From Pseudoneobacillus rhizosphaerae (GTDB lineage: Bacteria > Bacillota > Bacilli > Bacillales > Cytobacillaceae), in the NCBI RefSeq assembly GCF_917563885.1, contig NZ_CAKJTG010000003.1, forward strand, positions 104,393-168,392: DNA of 64,000 nt, written 5' to 3'. Positions 7,527 to 16,668 of this stretch are shown here, in pieces. The stretch's first letter is position 1, and each line of letters begins with the position of its first letter. Under the pieces are notes generated by a model. That model worked only from the letters and a program-made list of their open reading frames with translations, made no database searches and was not told the origin of the DNA. The position numbers were made by a program, and so were the translations under genes.

Positions 7527-9120
7527 GCTTTTACAGTTTGCGGATCAACTACTAGAGGAGCAGGAATTAGCTGAAATCAAGAAGCATGTCAGTACCTGTT
7601 CGTATTGTTTTAGTAAGTTAGAAGAGTTCCAAAATGATAATCTGTTTTTTAAAGAAACCTTGCAAACCCCGACCTTACCAGAGCATTTCACATCTGATAT
7701 TATGGATCAATTGGAGCCATATAAGTCTGTGCCAGTTTTACCGAAAAAGAGAATGACTCCTTGGAAACGGATTTTAGCTGCAGCAGCAGGTTTGACGATA
7801 ACTGTAGGGATTAGTGCAACTTTTAGCCCTGCATTAGCAGGGTGGATTGGCGGATTATTCTCTTCCGATCGCGTCGATGAAGGGTTGCAAATGGCCTCTA
7901 GGGAAGGCTTTGTCACTCCTGTGAATAAAGAAGTAACAGACAACGGTTTAATTTTCAAGGTGGAAGATGTTATGGCTGATTCTTCTCGGATTGCTTTCTC
8001 TTATCAAGTATTAGATGAAAATGGTAAGGCGAAAAAGCCTTACATTGATTTGCAAGAACGCAAAAACCGTATTACGGCAGCAGATTTGAATGGAAAAAAA
8101 ATTGACTTATCTAGCATGAGCTGGGGAAATCAAGAGGAATACGGTCAATTTGAATTTATTTTACATGGCCAGCAAGTACCGGAACAGCTGAATGTTCAGT
8201 TTGATTTAACAGAAATAGCAGGTAAAGAAGGAAATTGGAAGCTAATGGTTCCTGTTGATTTAAGACAAAGTCTTCAGGCTACCAAATCGGTTTCTTTAAT
8301 GAATGCTGCTACCACTCAACATGGTGTTTCTATTAATATGAAGGAAATACGTTTCTCGCCGTCAGCAAGTGAATTAATGTATGAGACCTCTTTTGTGAAA
8401 GAGGAACTAGAAAGATATAAAACGGAAATTCAAGATATGGAACAACGATTTGGAGAGCATTCCTTAACTGGATATGGTAATGATATACAATACCATATTG
8501 AAAATGAAGAGGGGAAAATCATTTCCCATCATAATACGTTTTTTGAAGGAAAAGGGCATCCAAGCGACTCTGGCGGATTGTTTGCAACTGGCCAAACTTT
8601 AGCTGAACTTGGTCATATTGCCTGGGTTGATACCTTTGTTCCGCAAAAGAAAAATAGCAAGCTAACCTTTGTTTTGAATGGTATCTTTAAAACAGAGCCT
8701 GCCAATTTTGCCGTTACGTTTAAGCCAAGTGAGTTGAAAAATCAGCCTGTTACATTTGAATATGAGGGTAACTTTGTGACGATGAAAGAAGCAAAAGTCG
8801 AAAATGATTACTCCTTGCAAAAGTCAATTATTCCGATTAAAAAGGAAAGGGTCTTGAAGATTGAATTGGAGGGTGGCAAAGAAGCGCGCTCATCCAATCT
8901 TGGTTACTGGGTATTAGTCGACAACAAAGGCAGAACCTACTCGACCGTTCATAGCGGCTCAATTCTTGACGAAACCGATGAAAATGGCCGCTATAAAACC
9001 AAAACAACCCTTCAATCCTTTGATTTTACTGATGATATCCCAGAAGAACTCACTCTTCAACTCCTATCCGTTAATCGCTACTACGAAATCAAGGATAAAT
9101 GGAAAGTACCTTTATACTAA
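7504..9120 (+). CDS. Membrane anti-sigma factor with DUF4179 domain
   Basis: A 538-residue partner of the upstream sigma factor. The cytoplasmic N-terminus carries a zinc anti-sigma motif H28-x3-C32-x2-C35 (HVSTCSYC). One membrane helix lies at about residues 88-110. The rest is a large extracytoplasmic region: DUF4179 (about 115-230) followed by beta-rich sequence of the kind paired with it. In family members signal sensing outside the cell leads to release of the sigma factor. It overlaps the sigma gene by 23 bp, so synthesis is coupled. A terminator follows 20 bp downstream. The stimulus is unknown. Confidence 0.88.
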   Translation: MKCPAEDKLLQFADQLLEEQELAEIKKHVSTCSYCFSKLEEFQNDNLFFKETLQTPTLPEHFTSDIMDQLEPYKSVPVLPKKRMTPWKRILAAAAGLTITVGISATFSPALAGWIGGLFSSDRVDEGLQMASREGFVTPVNKEVTDNGLIFKVEDVMADSSRIAFSYQVLDENGKAKKPYIDLQERKNRITAADLNGKKIDLSSMSWGNQEEYGQFEFILHGQQVPEQLNVQFDLTEIAGKEGNWKLMVPVDLRQSLQATKSVSLMNAATTQHGVSINMKEIRFSPSASELMYETSFVKEELERYKTEIQDMEQRFGEHSLTGYGNDIQYHIENEEGKIISHHNTFFEGKGHPSDSGGLFATGQTLAELGHIAWVDTFVPQKKNSKLTFVLNGIFKTEPANFAVTFKPSELKNQPVTFEYEGNFVTMKEAKVENDYSLQKSIIPIKKERVLKIELEGGKEARSSNLGYWVLVDNKGRTYSTVHSGSILDETDENGRYKTKTTLQSFDFTDDIPEELTLQLLSVNRYYEIKDKWKVPLY

Positions 9121-9136
9121 GGGAAATAATAATATA

Positions 9137-9177
9137 AAAAATCGGCCACCAAATACTCAATGGTGGCCGTTTTTTTA
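9137..9177 (+). terminator. Terminator of the ECF sigma operon
   Basis: Stem cggccacca/tggtggccg with a T7 run. Confidence 0.92.
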
Positions 9178-9349
9178 CTTATTCATAATCGTCTTTCATT
9201 TTATATAGTTCCTGATAAACTGAATTCCTTTTTTATTCCGTCACAATAGCTTCTGCTGTCTTTCTTTTGGTTTGAAAAATAATAATAAACTATGCTAAAG
9301 AGCCTTGCATATATTAAAAACAGAATAAAAAGTGTAAGGTGTGGAACAA

Positions 9350-10852
9350 ATGATCACAGCCAATATTGGAAGTAAAACGTTTCGAATCCCGGAAACCCTT
9401 GAAGAATATTTTCAACCATTCCGTTCACATGTGATCGGATTGAACCAAGAATTTGATTCCCCCTATGGAAGAAAGAAAATCATTTATGCCGACTGGACAG
9501 CAAGTGGGCGATTATATCAGCCTATTGAAAAAAAAATATCCGTGGATGTTGGACCTTTTATGGCGAATACCCATACAGAGTCGAATATAACCAGTTTAAT
9601 GATGACTGGGTTATACAAGCAGTCAAAAAAAATTATTAAGGAACATGTTCATGCAGATAAACATGATGTCGTAATCCTAGATGGTTTTGGGATGACCTCG
9701 GTGGTCAATAAACTACAACGACTCTTAGGGCTAAGAGTACCAGAGATTTGGAGAAACCATCTGCAACTTCCAGAAAGGGAAAAACCGGTCATTTTCATGA
9801 CCTATATGGAACACCATTCGAACCAAACATCTTGGCTCGAAACACTTGGGGAAGTCATTTTGATAAACTTAGATAGGGAAGGAAGGGTGGACTTAAATCA
9901 TTTAGAACAACTGCTTAATGTATATAAGGACCGTCAACTGAAAATAGGTTCCTTTACAGCGTGTTCAAATGTAACAGGAATACAAACTCCTTATCACAAG
10001 CTTGCCAAGCTTATGCATGAACATGGAGGACTTTGTTTTGTTGATTTTGCAGCATCAGCACCGTATGTCGAGATCAATATGCATCCGGAAGATCCTCTTG
10101 AGAAACTTGATGCGATATTTTTCTCTCCACATAAGTTCTTAGGAGGTCCCGGGACAAGTGGAGTATTGGTCTTTGATTCGAGAATTTACACAAATAAAGT
10201 CCCAGACCATCCCGGCGGAGGAACTGTGTTATGGACCAATCCTTGGGGGGAACACAAATATTTCGATGACATAGAGATGCGGGAAGATGGCGGCACTCCG
10301 GGGATTCTACAGTCCATTCGGACAGCACTTTGTTTGAATTTGAAAAGTGAAATGGGAATAAAGAATATTTTAAAAAGGGAAAAAGAACAGCTTAGTCTTT
10401 TGTTTTCCCATTTGGAAAAGTTTCCAGAGGTTCAAGTATTAGCTGGAAACATTAAGGATAGAATCGGTATAGTCTCGTTTTATATTGAAACCATTCATTA
10501 TAATTTAATTGTACGTCTATTAAACGATAGATATGGCATTCAGGTAAGAGGGGGATGTTCATGTGCTGGAACATATGGTCATTATCTCTTAAATATCGAT
10601 AAGACTACCTCCAAACAAATTACTGAAAAAATTACTCATGGAAATTTGTTTGCTAAACCTGGTTGGGTTCGATTTTCAATACATCCAATTATGACAGATG
10701 AAGAAATACTAACTTTTATTCAGGCGATAAGGGAAATAATAGAGAACATTGATGAGTGGAAGAAGGACTACGTTTATGATTCAGCAAGTAATGATTATTT
10801 TTATATCCACCATATTCGTGAAGATATGTCGCCATTTTTTCGATTTAAATGA
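9350..10852 (+). CDS. Class V aminotransferase-fold enzyme, cysteine desulfurase-like
   Basis: A PLP-dependent enzyme of 500 residues, longer than the roughly 400 of SufS/NifS. The PLP lysine lies in SPHKFLGG (about Lys262), the ring-stacking/Asp segment in CFVDFAASAPY (about Asp232), and a cysteine-rich loop RGGCSCAG matches the catalytic loop of type II cysteine desulfurases. The N-terminus (YADWTASGRLYQPIE) resembles the substrate entry region of this fold. The ATG at 9350 has aaggtg eight bases upstream; an in-frame GTG at 9341 overlaps that site. No suf or nif genes are near, so true desulfurase activity is not shown; selenocysteine lyase or an unrelated lyase are alternatives. Confidence 0.85.
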   Translation: MITANIGSKTFRIPETLEEYFQPFRSHVIGLNQEFDSPYGRKKIIYADWTASGRLYQPIEKKISVDVGPFMANTHTESNITSLMMTGLYKQSKKIIKEHVHADKHDVVILDGFGMTSVVNKLQRLLGLRVPEIWRNHLQLPEREKPVIFMTYMEHHSNQTSWLETLGEVILINLDREGRVDLNHLEQLLNVYKDRQLKIGSFTACSNVTGIQTPYHKLAKLMHEHGGLCFVDFAASAPYVEINMHPEDPLEKLDAIFFSPHKFLGGPGTSGVLVFDSRIYTNKVPDHPGGGTVLWTNPWGEHKYFDDIEMREDGGTPGILQSIRTALCLNLKSEMGIKNILKREKEQLSLLFSHLEKFPEVQVLAGNIKDRIGIVSFYIETIHYNLIVRLLNDRYGIQVRGGCSCAGTYGHYLLNIDKTTSKQITEKITHGNLFAKPGWVRFSIHPIMTDEEILTFIQAIREIIENIDEWKKDYVYDSASNDYFYIHHIREDMSPFFRFK

Positions 10853-10864
10853 TTTTTTCAAAAA

Positions 10865-10905
10865 CAGGTGCTTTACTTCAAATATGGAGTAGAGCCTTTT
10901 TTCTG
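10865..10905 (+). terminator. Imperfect terminator
   Basis: An imperfect stem between ggtgctttacttc and ggagtagagcc is followed by a T-run, just after the aminotransferase-like gene. Confidence 0.5.
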
Positions 10906-11103
10906 TTGCTCCACTAAGAGGTGCTTAATGGAGGTATTAGTGTAGTTAATTCAACCCTTTATGCTGCAGGAGCGCAGCTATTGATTTTTTTTGCAGGATT
11001 TATTGATGGTGCTTTAGTCGATATAGATGTTTGTAAAAAAAATAAAAGTAAAACTCTTAACAATTATCTATTAAACAAACAAATGCATTTCTTATATAAT
11101 GAA

Positions 11104-11300
11104 TGAAATTAAGCTTGGCAACTATCTAGGTGGCGAAAGTCCTCGGTGGGGTACACATCGACGAACCACTAATTACTCTAAGTTTGAAGGAAAATACATA
11201 AAAATGTTGAAATGAATATAGTATCAGAATCACAAACCTATAGTAGTGGAATGATACCGAACTAAGTAAAGGCGCAACTTCTTTAAATAGAATCGAGGAA
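11104..11300 (+). other. Gap with possible structured RNA or intron-like remnant
   Basis: The 453-bp gap between 10852 and 11306 holds no convincing gene; a 61-codon frame at 10921-11106 lacks a ribosome site. From about 11110 the DNA changes character: ggtggcgaaagtcc with a GAAA-type loop, gacgaaccacta, and later accgaactaagtaaagg appear. These phrases recall domain I and pre-ORF segments of bacterial group II introns. No domain V is visible and no reverse transcriptase follows, so at most this is a fragment. It could also be an unrelated leader RNA for the next gene. Confidence 0.3.
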
Positions 11301-11305
11301 TTAAA

Positions 11306-12979
11306 ATGAGTGAATTAAAACTAAGAGCCATCCTTGGAGACATAAAAAGTAAAAAACCGCAAAAACGGTTTCAAGCCATCCATAAGCTTCATGAGTTTGA
11401 ACAAAACATTGGAGGCAAGGAATTATCCATTTATCTTTTAAATGATGTAATAAAAACAGCGGCGCATCCATTTGCCGAACCTATTGCTGATTGGGATCAA
11501 CCATGCTATTTTCTTCTGAAATTTGTTTCTGATTATAAAGAGCTGAGTCTAACGAAAACGATAATTCGGTTTTACCCTAATTTCAGTCCAGCGGGAAAGA
11601 ATATTGCCTTGAATTTTTTATGTGAATTTGGGGAGGAGAATTGTCGCCAAGCAATTCTAAACATATACGAGGAAGAGTTGAAAACCGGTGAGGCGATTTT
11701 TCCGATAAGTGGTTTGTACGATCAACCTTTATGGTTGGTCGATATTCTTACGAGATTCTCTAAGGAGCTCTTCGCAGATTCCTACCGAAACGATTTCTAT
11801 CAGGCACTTTCTTTTTCCATACGGAAGGGGCTCATTAGTGATTTTAAGACGGAGACGATTACTTTAAAATTAGTAGAAGATTATGAACGGATACTAGCAA
11901 GCATGCAAGATTATTTTGCCGCCTATTCTACAAAGGCAGTCTATATGTCCTGGAAAGGGAATTATCTTCGCTTACGTGATCAGCTCAATCTTTATCTATC
12001 ATTAATGGAATACTACTACTCTAATAAAAAAACAGAAAACTTGATTAAGGATGCTTTAGCATTCCCAGATCCGACAATACAAGTCACTACGATTCGTGTT
12101 GCTCTTGTTCATCATATACCGGTTGATAAAGAGATTTTGCAGCGTTGTGCTGAAAATATTGAAACCTCAGAGATGCTATATCATGAGTTAGAGGATATCA
12201 ATAAAGAATCTCTTTATCCAATTAAAGAGAAGAAGCAGCACTGGTTTGCCAAGAATCATTTATTTCAGCATTTGCTTGATGAGACAGATTATGAGGATTT
12301 CCCGTCTGAAATGGTGATCGTTGACAGTGTTGAAACCGAGAATTATTATGGACAGCCGATTCGTTTTTATTTAGTTTCCTTTTCGGCTGATGGGGAGAAT
12401 CCACTGATCGGGTGGGTCGGGGCATATAGCCTAGAAGCAGGGGATGACACTATTTATATGTGGGAAGGGACCTATACGGATTTTGAGCGGTTTGATGATC
12501 GTCCTATTGAGGAACACATTGAAATTTTTATGAAAAAACGAGAAAAAAATACTATAAGTAGTGAAAAAGAAGTGTATGTCGAGTATAAACCTAGATTTTC
12601 TGCGGTGTTTCAAGGCTTCTGTGCCATCATTATCCTTCAGTGGATCGGGGCTTTAGCATCTCCCGGAAATATGGTTTTCCTTCTGCCACTTACCTTAGTG
12701 GCCCTGGTGTTATTTTTTATAAAAATAATAGAAAAGAAGAATTATTTAGTAAGAATAGAGGGACATAAACTAGTGTATCAAACGAGAAAGCATACCTATG
12801 AAATTCCACTCCACGAGATTAAAAGCTTAAAGGTAACGAAAAGTAAAATCGAAGTTTATTCAAGAGAAAATCAAATCGTTTTCAATATTAAAAAGAACCA
12901 TGTGAATGAAAAGCAATTTGTTGGTCTTATTGAAGCGTTAACAAACCATTTGAAAGAACCAGCAATTATATTGAATTAA
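11306..12979 (+). CDS. Large uncharacterised protein, helical domain plus membrane anchor
   Basis: Unrecognised 557-residue protein. The first ~300 residues are helical and repeat-like (HEAT-like in look; for example KKPQKRFQAIHKLHEFE and LTKTIIRFYPNFSPAGKNIALNFLCEFGEE). Residues about 310-410 are a mixed segment rich in acidic and aromatic residues. Two adjacent membrane helices follow (about 435-455 and 460-478), then a compact C-terminal part (YLVRIEGHKLVYQTRKHTYEIPLHEI) that looks like a small bacterial PH-type domain. Ribosome site cgagg. It is separated by 40 bp from the GNAT gene downstream and may be cotranscribed with it. No function is proposed. Confidence 0.75.
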   Translation: MSELKLRAILGDIKSKKPQKRFQAIHKLHEFEQNIGGKELSIYLLNDVIKTAAHPFAEPIADWDQPCYFLLKFVSDYKELSLTKTIIRFYPNFSPAGKNIALNFLCEFGEENCRQAILNIYEEELKTGEAIFPISGLYDQPLWLVDILTRFSKELFADSYRNDFYQALSFSIRKGLISDFKTETITLKLVEDYERILASMQDYFAAYSTKAVYMSWKGNYLRLRDQLNLYLSLMEYYYSNKKTENLIKDALAFPDPTIQVTTIRVALVHHIPVDKEILQRCAENIETSEMLYHELEDINKESLYPIKEKKQHWFAKNHLFQHLLDETDYEDFPSEMVIVDSVETENYYGQPIRFYLVSFSADGENPLIGWVGAYSLEAGDDTIYMWEGTYTDFERFDDRPIEEHIEIFMKKREKNTISSEKEVYVEYKPRFSAVFQGFCAIIILQWIGALASPGNMVFLLPLTLVALVLFFIKIIEKKNYLVRIEGHKLVYQTRKHTYEIPLHEIKSLKVTKSKIEVYSRENQIVFNIKKNHVNEKQFVGLIEALTNHLKEPAIILN

Positions 12980-13019
12980 TGGGAAAGTATTGTGTGAGTA
13001 AGGACAAGGAGGGTGAGCA

Positions 13020-13574
13020 ATGGTTGATTTAAGCAATAAACCACATATTGAGGGAGCGAAGGTGATCCTAAGACCTTTTAATGAGGAGGATTTTCCTTTT
13101 ATAGAAGAATGTTTGAAAGACCCTGAGGTGATAAAGCTTACAGGAAGCACAGCTGAATTTGATAGAGAAACGATAACCAATTGGTACAATTCAAGAAATG
13201 AGCAAACCGACCGTTTAGACCTTGCCATTGTGGATAAGTTTGAAAACCACTTAGTGGGTGAAGTAGTAGTGAACTTATATGATGAAATAAAGCAAAGTAT
13301 GAATTTTAGGATCTTGGTTGGGCCTAGAGGAAGGAACCGAGGCTTAGGTACAGAATCCACTCAACTTATAATTGATTATGTATTCCAACACACCAACCTG
13401 AATCAATTAACGCTGAGTGTTTATGAGTTCAATCCTAGAGCCAGATCTGTATATGAAAAAATTGGCTTTGTTTTCGATAGTTTAGATAAAAACGAGCTAG
13501 AATATGAAGGGAAATGGATTGACTCTATTAATATGAAACTGACAAGAGAAAATTGGAAACAAAGAAATAAATGA
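13020..13574 (+). CDS. GNAT-family N-acetyltransferase
   Basis: A 184-residue acetyltransferase of the RimJ/RimL-like branch. Family features are ILRPFNEEDFPFIEECLKDPEVIKL at the start, the acetyl-CoA loop in GPRGRNRGLGTESTQLIIDY, and VYEFNPRARSVYEKIGF in the last third, where substrates bind and Asn-Arg-Ala is typical. Strong ribosome site aaggaggg. It probably modifies a small molecule or protein N-terminus; the substrate cannot be told from sequence. Confidence 0.88.
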   Translation: MVDLSNKPHIEGAKVILRPFNEEDFPFIEECLKDPEVIKLTGSTAEFDRETITNWYNSRNEQTDRLDLAIVDKFENHLVGEVVVNLYDEIKQSMNFRILVGPRGRNRGLGTESTQLIIDYVFQHTNLNQLTLSVYEFNPRARSVYEKIGFVFDSLDKNELEYEGKWIDSINMKLTRENWKQRNK

Positions 13575-13713
13575 ATTTGAAAATTCTATTTTCAATTGAC
13601 GAACATGTGTTCTTTAGTTTATAATTCAATTATGGGGTAATAATGGTATGTGGTTCCAATCACTCACGGTTACTCAAGCTTAATAAAAATTAGAATCAAG
13701 GAGCTGTTTCATT

Positions 13714-14139
13714 ATGGCAATACGTCTATCACCCTATTTGATGATGAATGGAAATGCAATGGAAGCGATTCAATTTTACAGAGAAGCACTGAATGCGGAA
13801 CTACTTTTCTCCCAAACGTTTGGAGAAATGCCAGAAAATCCTGAATTCCCTCTCCCGAACGAGGCGAAGGAACTTGTATCACACGCGATGGTGAGAATTG
13901 GGGAATCTGACCTCATGTTCTCAGATAATTTCCCTGGCCAAGCAAGTCAAATTGGAGATCAAGTTACGATCTGTATTTCATCAGACGATGTTGAAAAATC
14001 AAAACGAATGTTTGATTCCTTGCAGCAAGGCGGCCAAGTAAAAATGCCGCTTGAGGAAACTTTCTTTAGCCCTGCATATGGGATCGTAACCGATAAGTTC
14101 GGTGTAACCTTTCAAATTTACACTGAGGGACAAAAGTAA
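13714..14139 (+). CDS. VOC-family protein, PhnB/YjdN-like
   Basis: A 141-residue protein of the glyoxalase/bleomycin-resistance fold, closest to the PhnB (YjdN) branch: LSPYLMMNGNAMEAIQFYREALNAE at the N-terminus, a central HAMVRIGESDLMFSDNFPG, and PAYGIVTDKFGVTFQI at the end. Members usually act as dimers on small molecules, or have no known activity. Ribosome site aaggagc. A weak terminator follows. It stands alone. Confidence 0.87.
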   Translation: MAIRLSPYLMMNGNAMEAIQFYREALNAELLFSQTFGEMPENPEFPLPNEAKELVSHAMVRIGESDLMFSDNFPGQASQIGDQVTICISSDDVEKSKRMFDSLQQGGQVKMPLEETFFSPAYGIVTDKFGVTFQIYTEGQK

Positions 14140-14174
14140 AAAAAATTTAGTAATAAAAAGATGCTTGTCAAATT

Positions 14175-14199
14175 GCACCGTGTGATTACGGTGTTTTTT
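14175..14199 (+). terminator. Short terminator
   Basis: Stem gcaccgt/acggtgt with a T6 run, 36 bp after the VOC gene. Confidence 0.75.
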
Positions 14200-14435
14200 G
14201 TTTGCAAAAAATAGCATAGTTTGAGACGAATCATTTTTGAAAATGCATTTATAGGAGATAGTGTTCTCTTGCCTGAGCATCTCTATTCCGTACAGTCTGT
14301 GGAAAGTTCGTATGCTTAAATAAGTGCATTATGAGGAAAAAAAGTAATGGTCACTATTATTGAGTATCTTCCCTTCATACAGGGTAATCCTAAGCATAAA
14401 GCAAATCGCTATTGAAGTTGTAAGGAGAGAAAAGA

Positions 14436-15209
14436 ATGGAGTCAGTTTGGATAGAGTATGCTTGGGCATTGTTAATTCTTATCGGATTGGAAGGATTGCT
14501 TTCAGCAGATAATGCACTGGTACTGGCAGTTATGGCCAAGCATTTGCCAGAGGAGCAGAAGAAAAAAGCGATAAATTTCGGATTGCTTATGTCCTTCGCT
14601 TTCCGATTTGCAGCTCTTTTTGCGCTTTCTTTTATTGCAGATGTCTGGCAAATACAGGCGATAGGAGCAGCTTACCTTCTTTACCTCGGATTAAAGAATA
14701 TCATTCAAATACGGTTTGGGAAAGAAAATAACAATATTGATAAAGATGATCAAAAGAAAGCAGCTGGTATAGGTTTCTGGCCAACAGTTGGAAAGATTGC
14801 CTTAGCTGACCTTGCGTTTGCGATTGATTCGATATTAGCTGCAGTTGCAATTGCCCTTGGTCTACCAGATTCACCACTAGGTAATTTCGGAGGTATGGAT
14901 GGAGGTCAATTTTTAGTTGTTGTTTTAGGCGGAATTGCTGGGCTAGTCTTAATTAAATTTGCAGCAACCTGGTTAGTGCAACTCCTTGCCAAGCGCCCAG
15001 CTTTAGAAACAACAGCCTATGCGATTGTGGCCTGGGTAGGTGTGAAGCTTGCTGTCATTACTCTTGCCCATGAGGATATAGGTGTACTTGACAATCAATT
15101 CCCCCACAGTACGGTTTGGTCTTTAACCTTTTATGGAGTATTAGTAGGAATAGCTCTTTTGGGTTGGTTTGCATCGGGGAATAAATCGTTACAAGAAGAT
15201 CACACTTAA
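14436..15209 (+). CDS. TerC-family membrane protein (probable metal exporter)
   Basis: A 257-residue integral membrane protein with seven to eight helices. The two TerC motifs with membrane-embedded acidic residues are clear: EGLLSADNALVLAVM near residues 20-34 and LADLAFAIDSILAAVA near 129-144. Bacillus TerC proteins act in manganese export, in part to load secreted enzymes, so a similar role is likely. Ribosome site taaggag. The 236-bp upstream region was checked for a yybP-ykoY manganese riboswitch and none was found. Confidence 0.9.
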   Translation: MESVWIEYAWALLILIGLEGLLSADNALVLAVMAKHLPEEQKKKAINFGLLMSFAFRFAALFALSFIADVWQIQAIGAAYLLYLGLKNIIQIRFGKENNNIDKDDQKKAAGIGFWPTVGKIALADLAFAIDSILAAVAIALGLPDSPLGNFGGMDGGQFLVVVLGGIAGLVLIKFAATWLVQLLAKRPALETTAYAIVAWVGVKLAVITLAHEDIGVLDNQFPHSTVWSLTFYGVLVGIALLGWFASGNKSLQEDHT

Positions 15210-15232
15210 CATAGATTTGATATTCATTTAAG

Positions 15233-15276
15233 CAGAAGTCCAACAGCCAATTGCCTTAGGACTTCTGTGTTTTTTT
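15233..15276 (+). terminator. Terminator of the TerC gene
   Basis: Nine-base stem cagaagtcc/ggacttctg with an 17-base loop and a T-run. Confidence 0.88.
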
Positions 15277-15393
15277 GTAAGGTTCTTTTCGTTCGAGAAC
15301 TTTGTTGCTCTCGGTACTTATTTGTATACTACTTAAGGATAACTTTAGATAGGTTGATCCATACGAAAGTAATCGAAATCGAACCAGTGGTAT

Positions 15394-15488
15394 ATTCGGA
15401 CAGCAATGTTCGATTCAAGGGGAATCATGTCCGAATCAGAGGCTCATTCGGACAGCAATAGTCCAATCAAGGAGAATCGTGTCCGAAT
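15394..15488. repeat. ATTCGGACA repeat, two 43-bp units
   Basis: Two 43-bp units at 15394-15436 and 15446-15488 start with attcggacagcaat and end with tgtccgaat, so each unit has 9-bp inverted ends. They are spaced 9 bp apart, giving a 52-bp period. The same unit length and period occur at 44152-44246, and a partial copy lies near 24602. No coding potential. Confidence 0.8.
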
Positions 15489-15693
15489 TAGCCATTATCA
15501 TACGAGAAACAACAACCTTAACGAAAACAGCCTTTTATACTGTAAAATCCAGGTTACTGTTCAATAAAGTATTTCTTGATTGGTATCAATGTCAAAATGG
15601 TTTGTTTAACTGAAATATGGTATTATTTAAAAATAATACTTTAGCAACCTTGTAGGTACTGATTACTTTTATCAAAATCACCAATGGAGGAAA

Positions 15694-16446
15694 ATGATGC
15701 GATACGACATTCCCGATATTAAGGTAACGAAAAATATGAAAATAATCTTTTCCTGTCTGGCCGTTTTAGGATTAGCGTTTAGTATGTATGTATTCACACA
15801 TGTGGCAGAAATAAGTGGTGTTGTTACAGAACGACAAGTGGTTATTAATAAAGATACGAATGATGCAAAAGTCATCTTTAAGGTGAACAATAAACAATTT
15901 ATTTATCAAGATAAGGTTTCTGACCTAGTTGAAAATGAGTCCTCCTTCGAGTATAAGTTAGCTAATGTGAATTTTAATATCGGTGATACCGTTAGGTTAA
16001 ATTATAAAGACGCTTATGAGGATCAAAAGCCAACCTATACTAGCGAAAAGATGCAATTTGATATAACCTCAAAGGCTAAAGTACCTTTTAATATTATTGA
16101 AGAACAAGCTATGGATTTAGTGGAGCAATTTATCTATTTAAATTTAGCTAAAGATTCAGCCCAATTGAAAAATATAATTCACCCAGATATGAATGGGGAT
16201 GTTTCTTATCCAAAGCTTCCAGACAATCTGGATTATAATGATGTAGAATTGAACTTCATTAATCCTAAATATAAACTCATTGACGATACTTTCGAATTAT
16301 CCGTAAGAGAGAATATTGATATAAAATTAAATCATAATGATACATCATCTGAAATGAAAAGACAAAAAAATAAAAGTGTCTATACCTTTAAGTTTGATGG
16401 CGATGTGTTGAAAATATATTCGGTAGAAACAAAACCAGTTAAATAA
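15694..16446 (+). CDS. Uncharacterised single-helix membrane protein
   Basis: Unrecognised 250-residue protein. A short cytoplasmic N-terminus is followed by one membrane helix (about residues 17-37), so most of the protein should face the outside as an anchored domain. The outer part has a beta-rich segment (about 45-125) and a second region beginning FNIIEEQAMDLVEQFIYLNLAKDSAQL, similar in style to small NTF2-like lipid- or wall-associated domains. A good ribosome site (ggagg) precedes two adjacent ATGs at 15694 and 15697. It is flanked upstream by the 52-bp-period repeats. No function is proposed. Confidence 0.7.
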   Translation: MMRYDIPDIKVTKNMKIIFSCLAVLGLAFSMYVFTHVAEISGVVTERQVVINKDTNDAKVIFKVNNKQFIYQDKVSDLVENESSFEYKLANVNFNIGDTVRLNYKDAYEDQKPTYTSEKMQFDITSKAKVPFNIIEEQAMDLVEQFIYLNLAKDSAQLKNIIHPDMNGDVSYPKLPDNLDYNDVELNFINPKYKLIDDTFELSVRENIDIKLNHNDTSSEMKRQKNKSVYTFKFDGDVLKIYSVETKPVK

Positions 16447-16523
16447 AATTAATAGCGAACTAAGACAATCCTATTTAAGGTTAAATGTATGATTTGAATT
16501 TTTAACTACAGTGCCTGACCCCC

Positions 16524-16620
16524 AAGTGGTAAAGGTTTTAATTCTGCTGAATTGAATAAGTTTTAAGAGGTAGCAAGATAATAAGTGGAAGCCGTAATCA
16601 ATAAATTACGGCTTTTTAGA
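16524..16620 (+). pseudogene. Decayed second copy of the glutaredoxin gene end and its terminator
   Basis: This stretch aligns with the end of the glutaredoxin-like gene and its terminator at 19039-19135: both share ctgctgaattgaataag, then a degraded C-terminus, then a hairpin of the same form (agccgtaat/attacggct here, agccgtgatc/gatcacggct there). About four of five bases agree. The reading frame here is broken and the rest of the gene is missing. It follows the phrase gtgcctgaccccc. Confidence 0.75.
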
Positions 16621-16668
16621 TTTCCCCGTGCTTCTGTTCAAAAAATTTAAAATAATGAGGTACATATA

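Noticed and set aside
9350-10852. Housekeeping cysteine desulfurase SufS
   Set aside because: The protein is about 100 residues longer than SufS and no suf genes are nearby, although the catalytic-loop motif is present.
10921-11106. 61-codon protein after the aminotransferase-like gene
   Set aside because: No ribosome site, low-complexity Lys/Asn end and no family features.
14200-14435. yybP-ykoY manganese riboswitch before the TerC gene
   Set aside because: Such leaders are common before TerC genes, but the conserved GGGGAGUA and CCGAA elements are not present.
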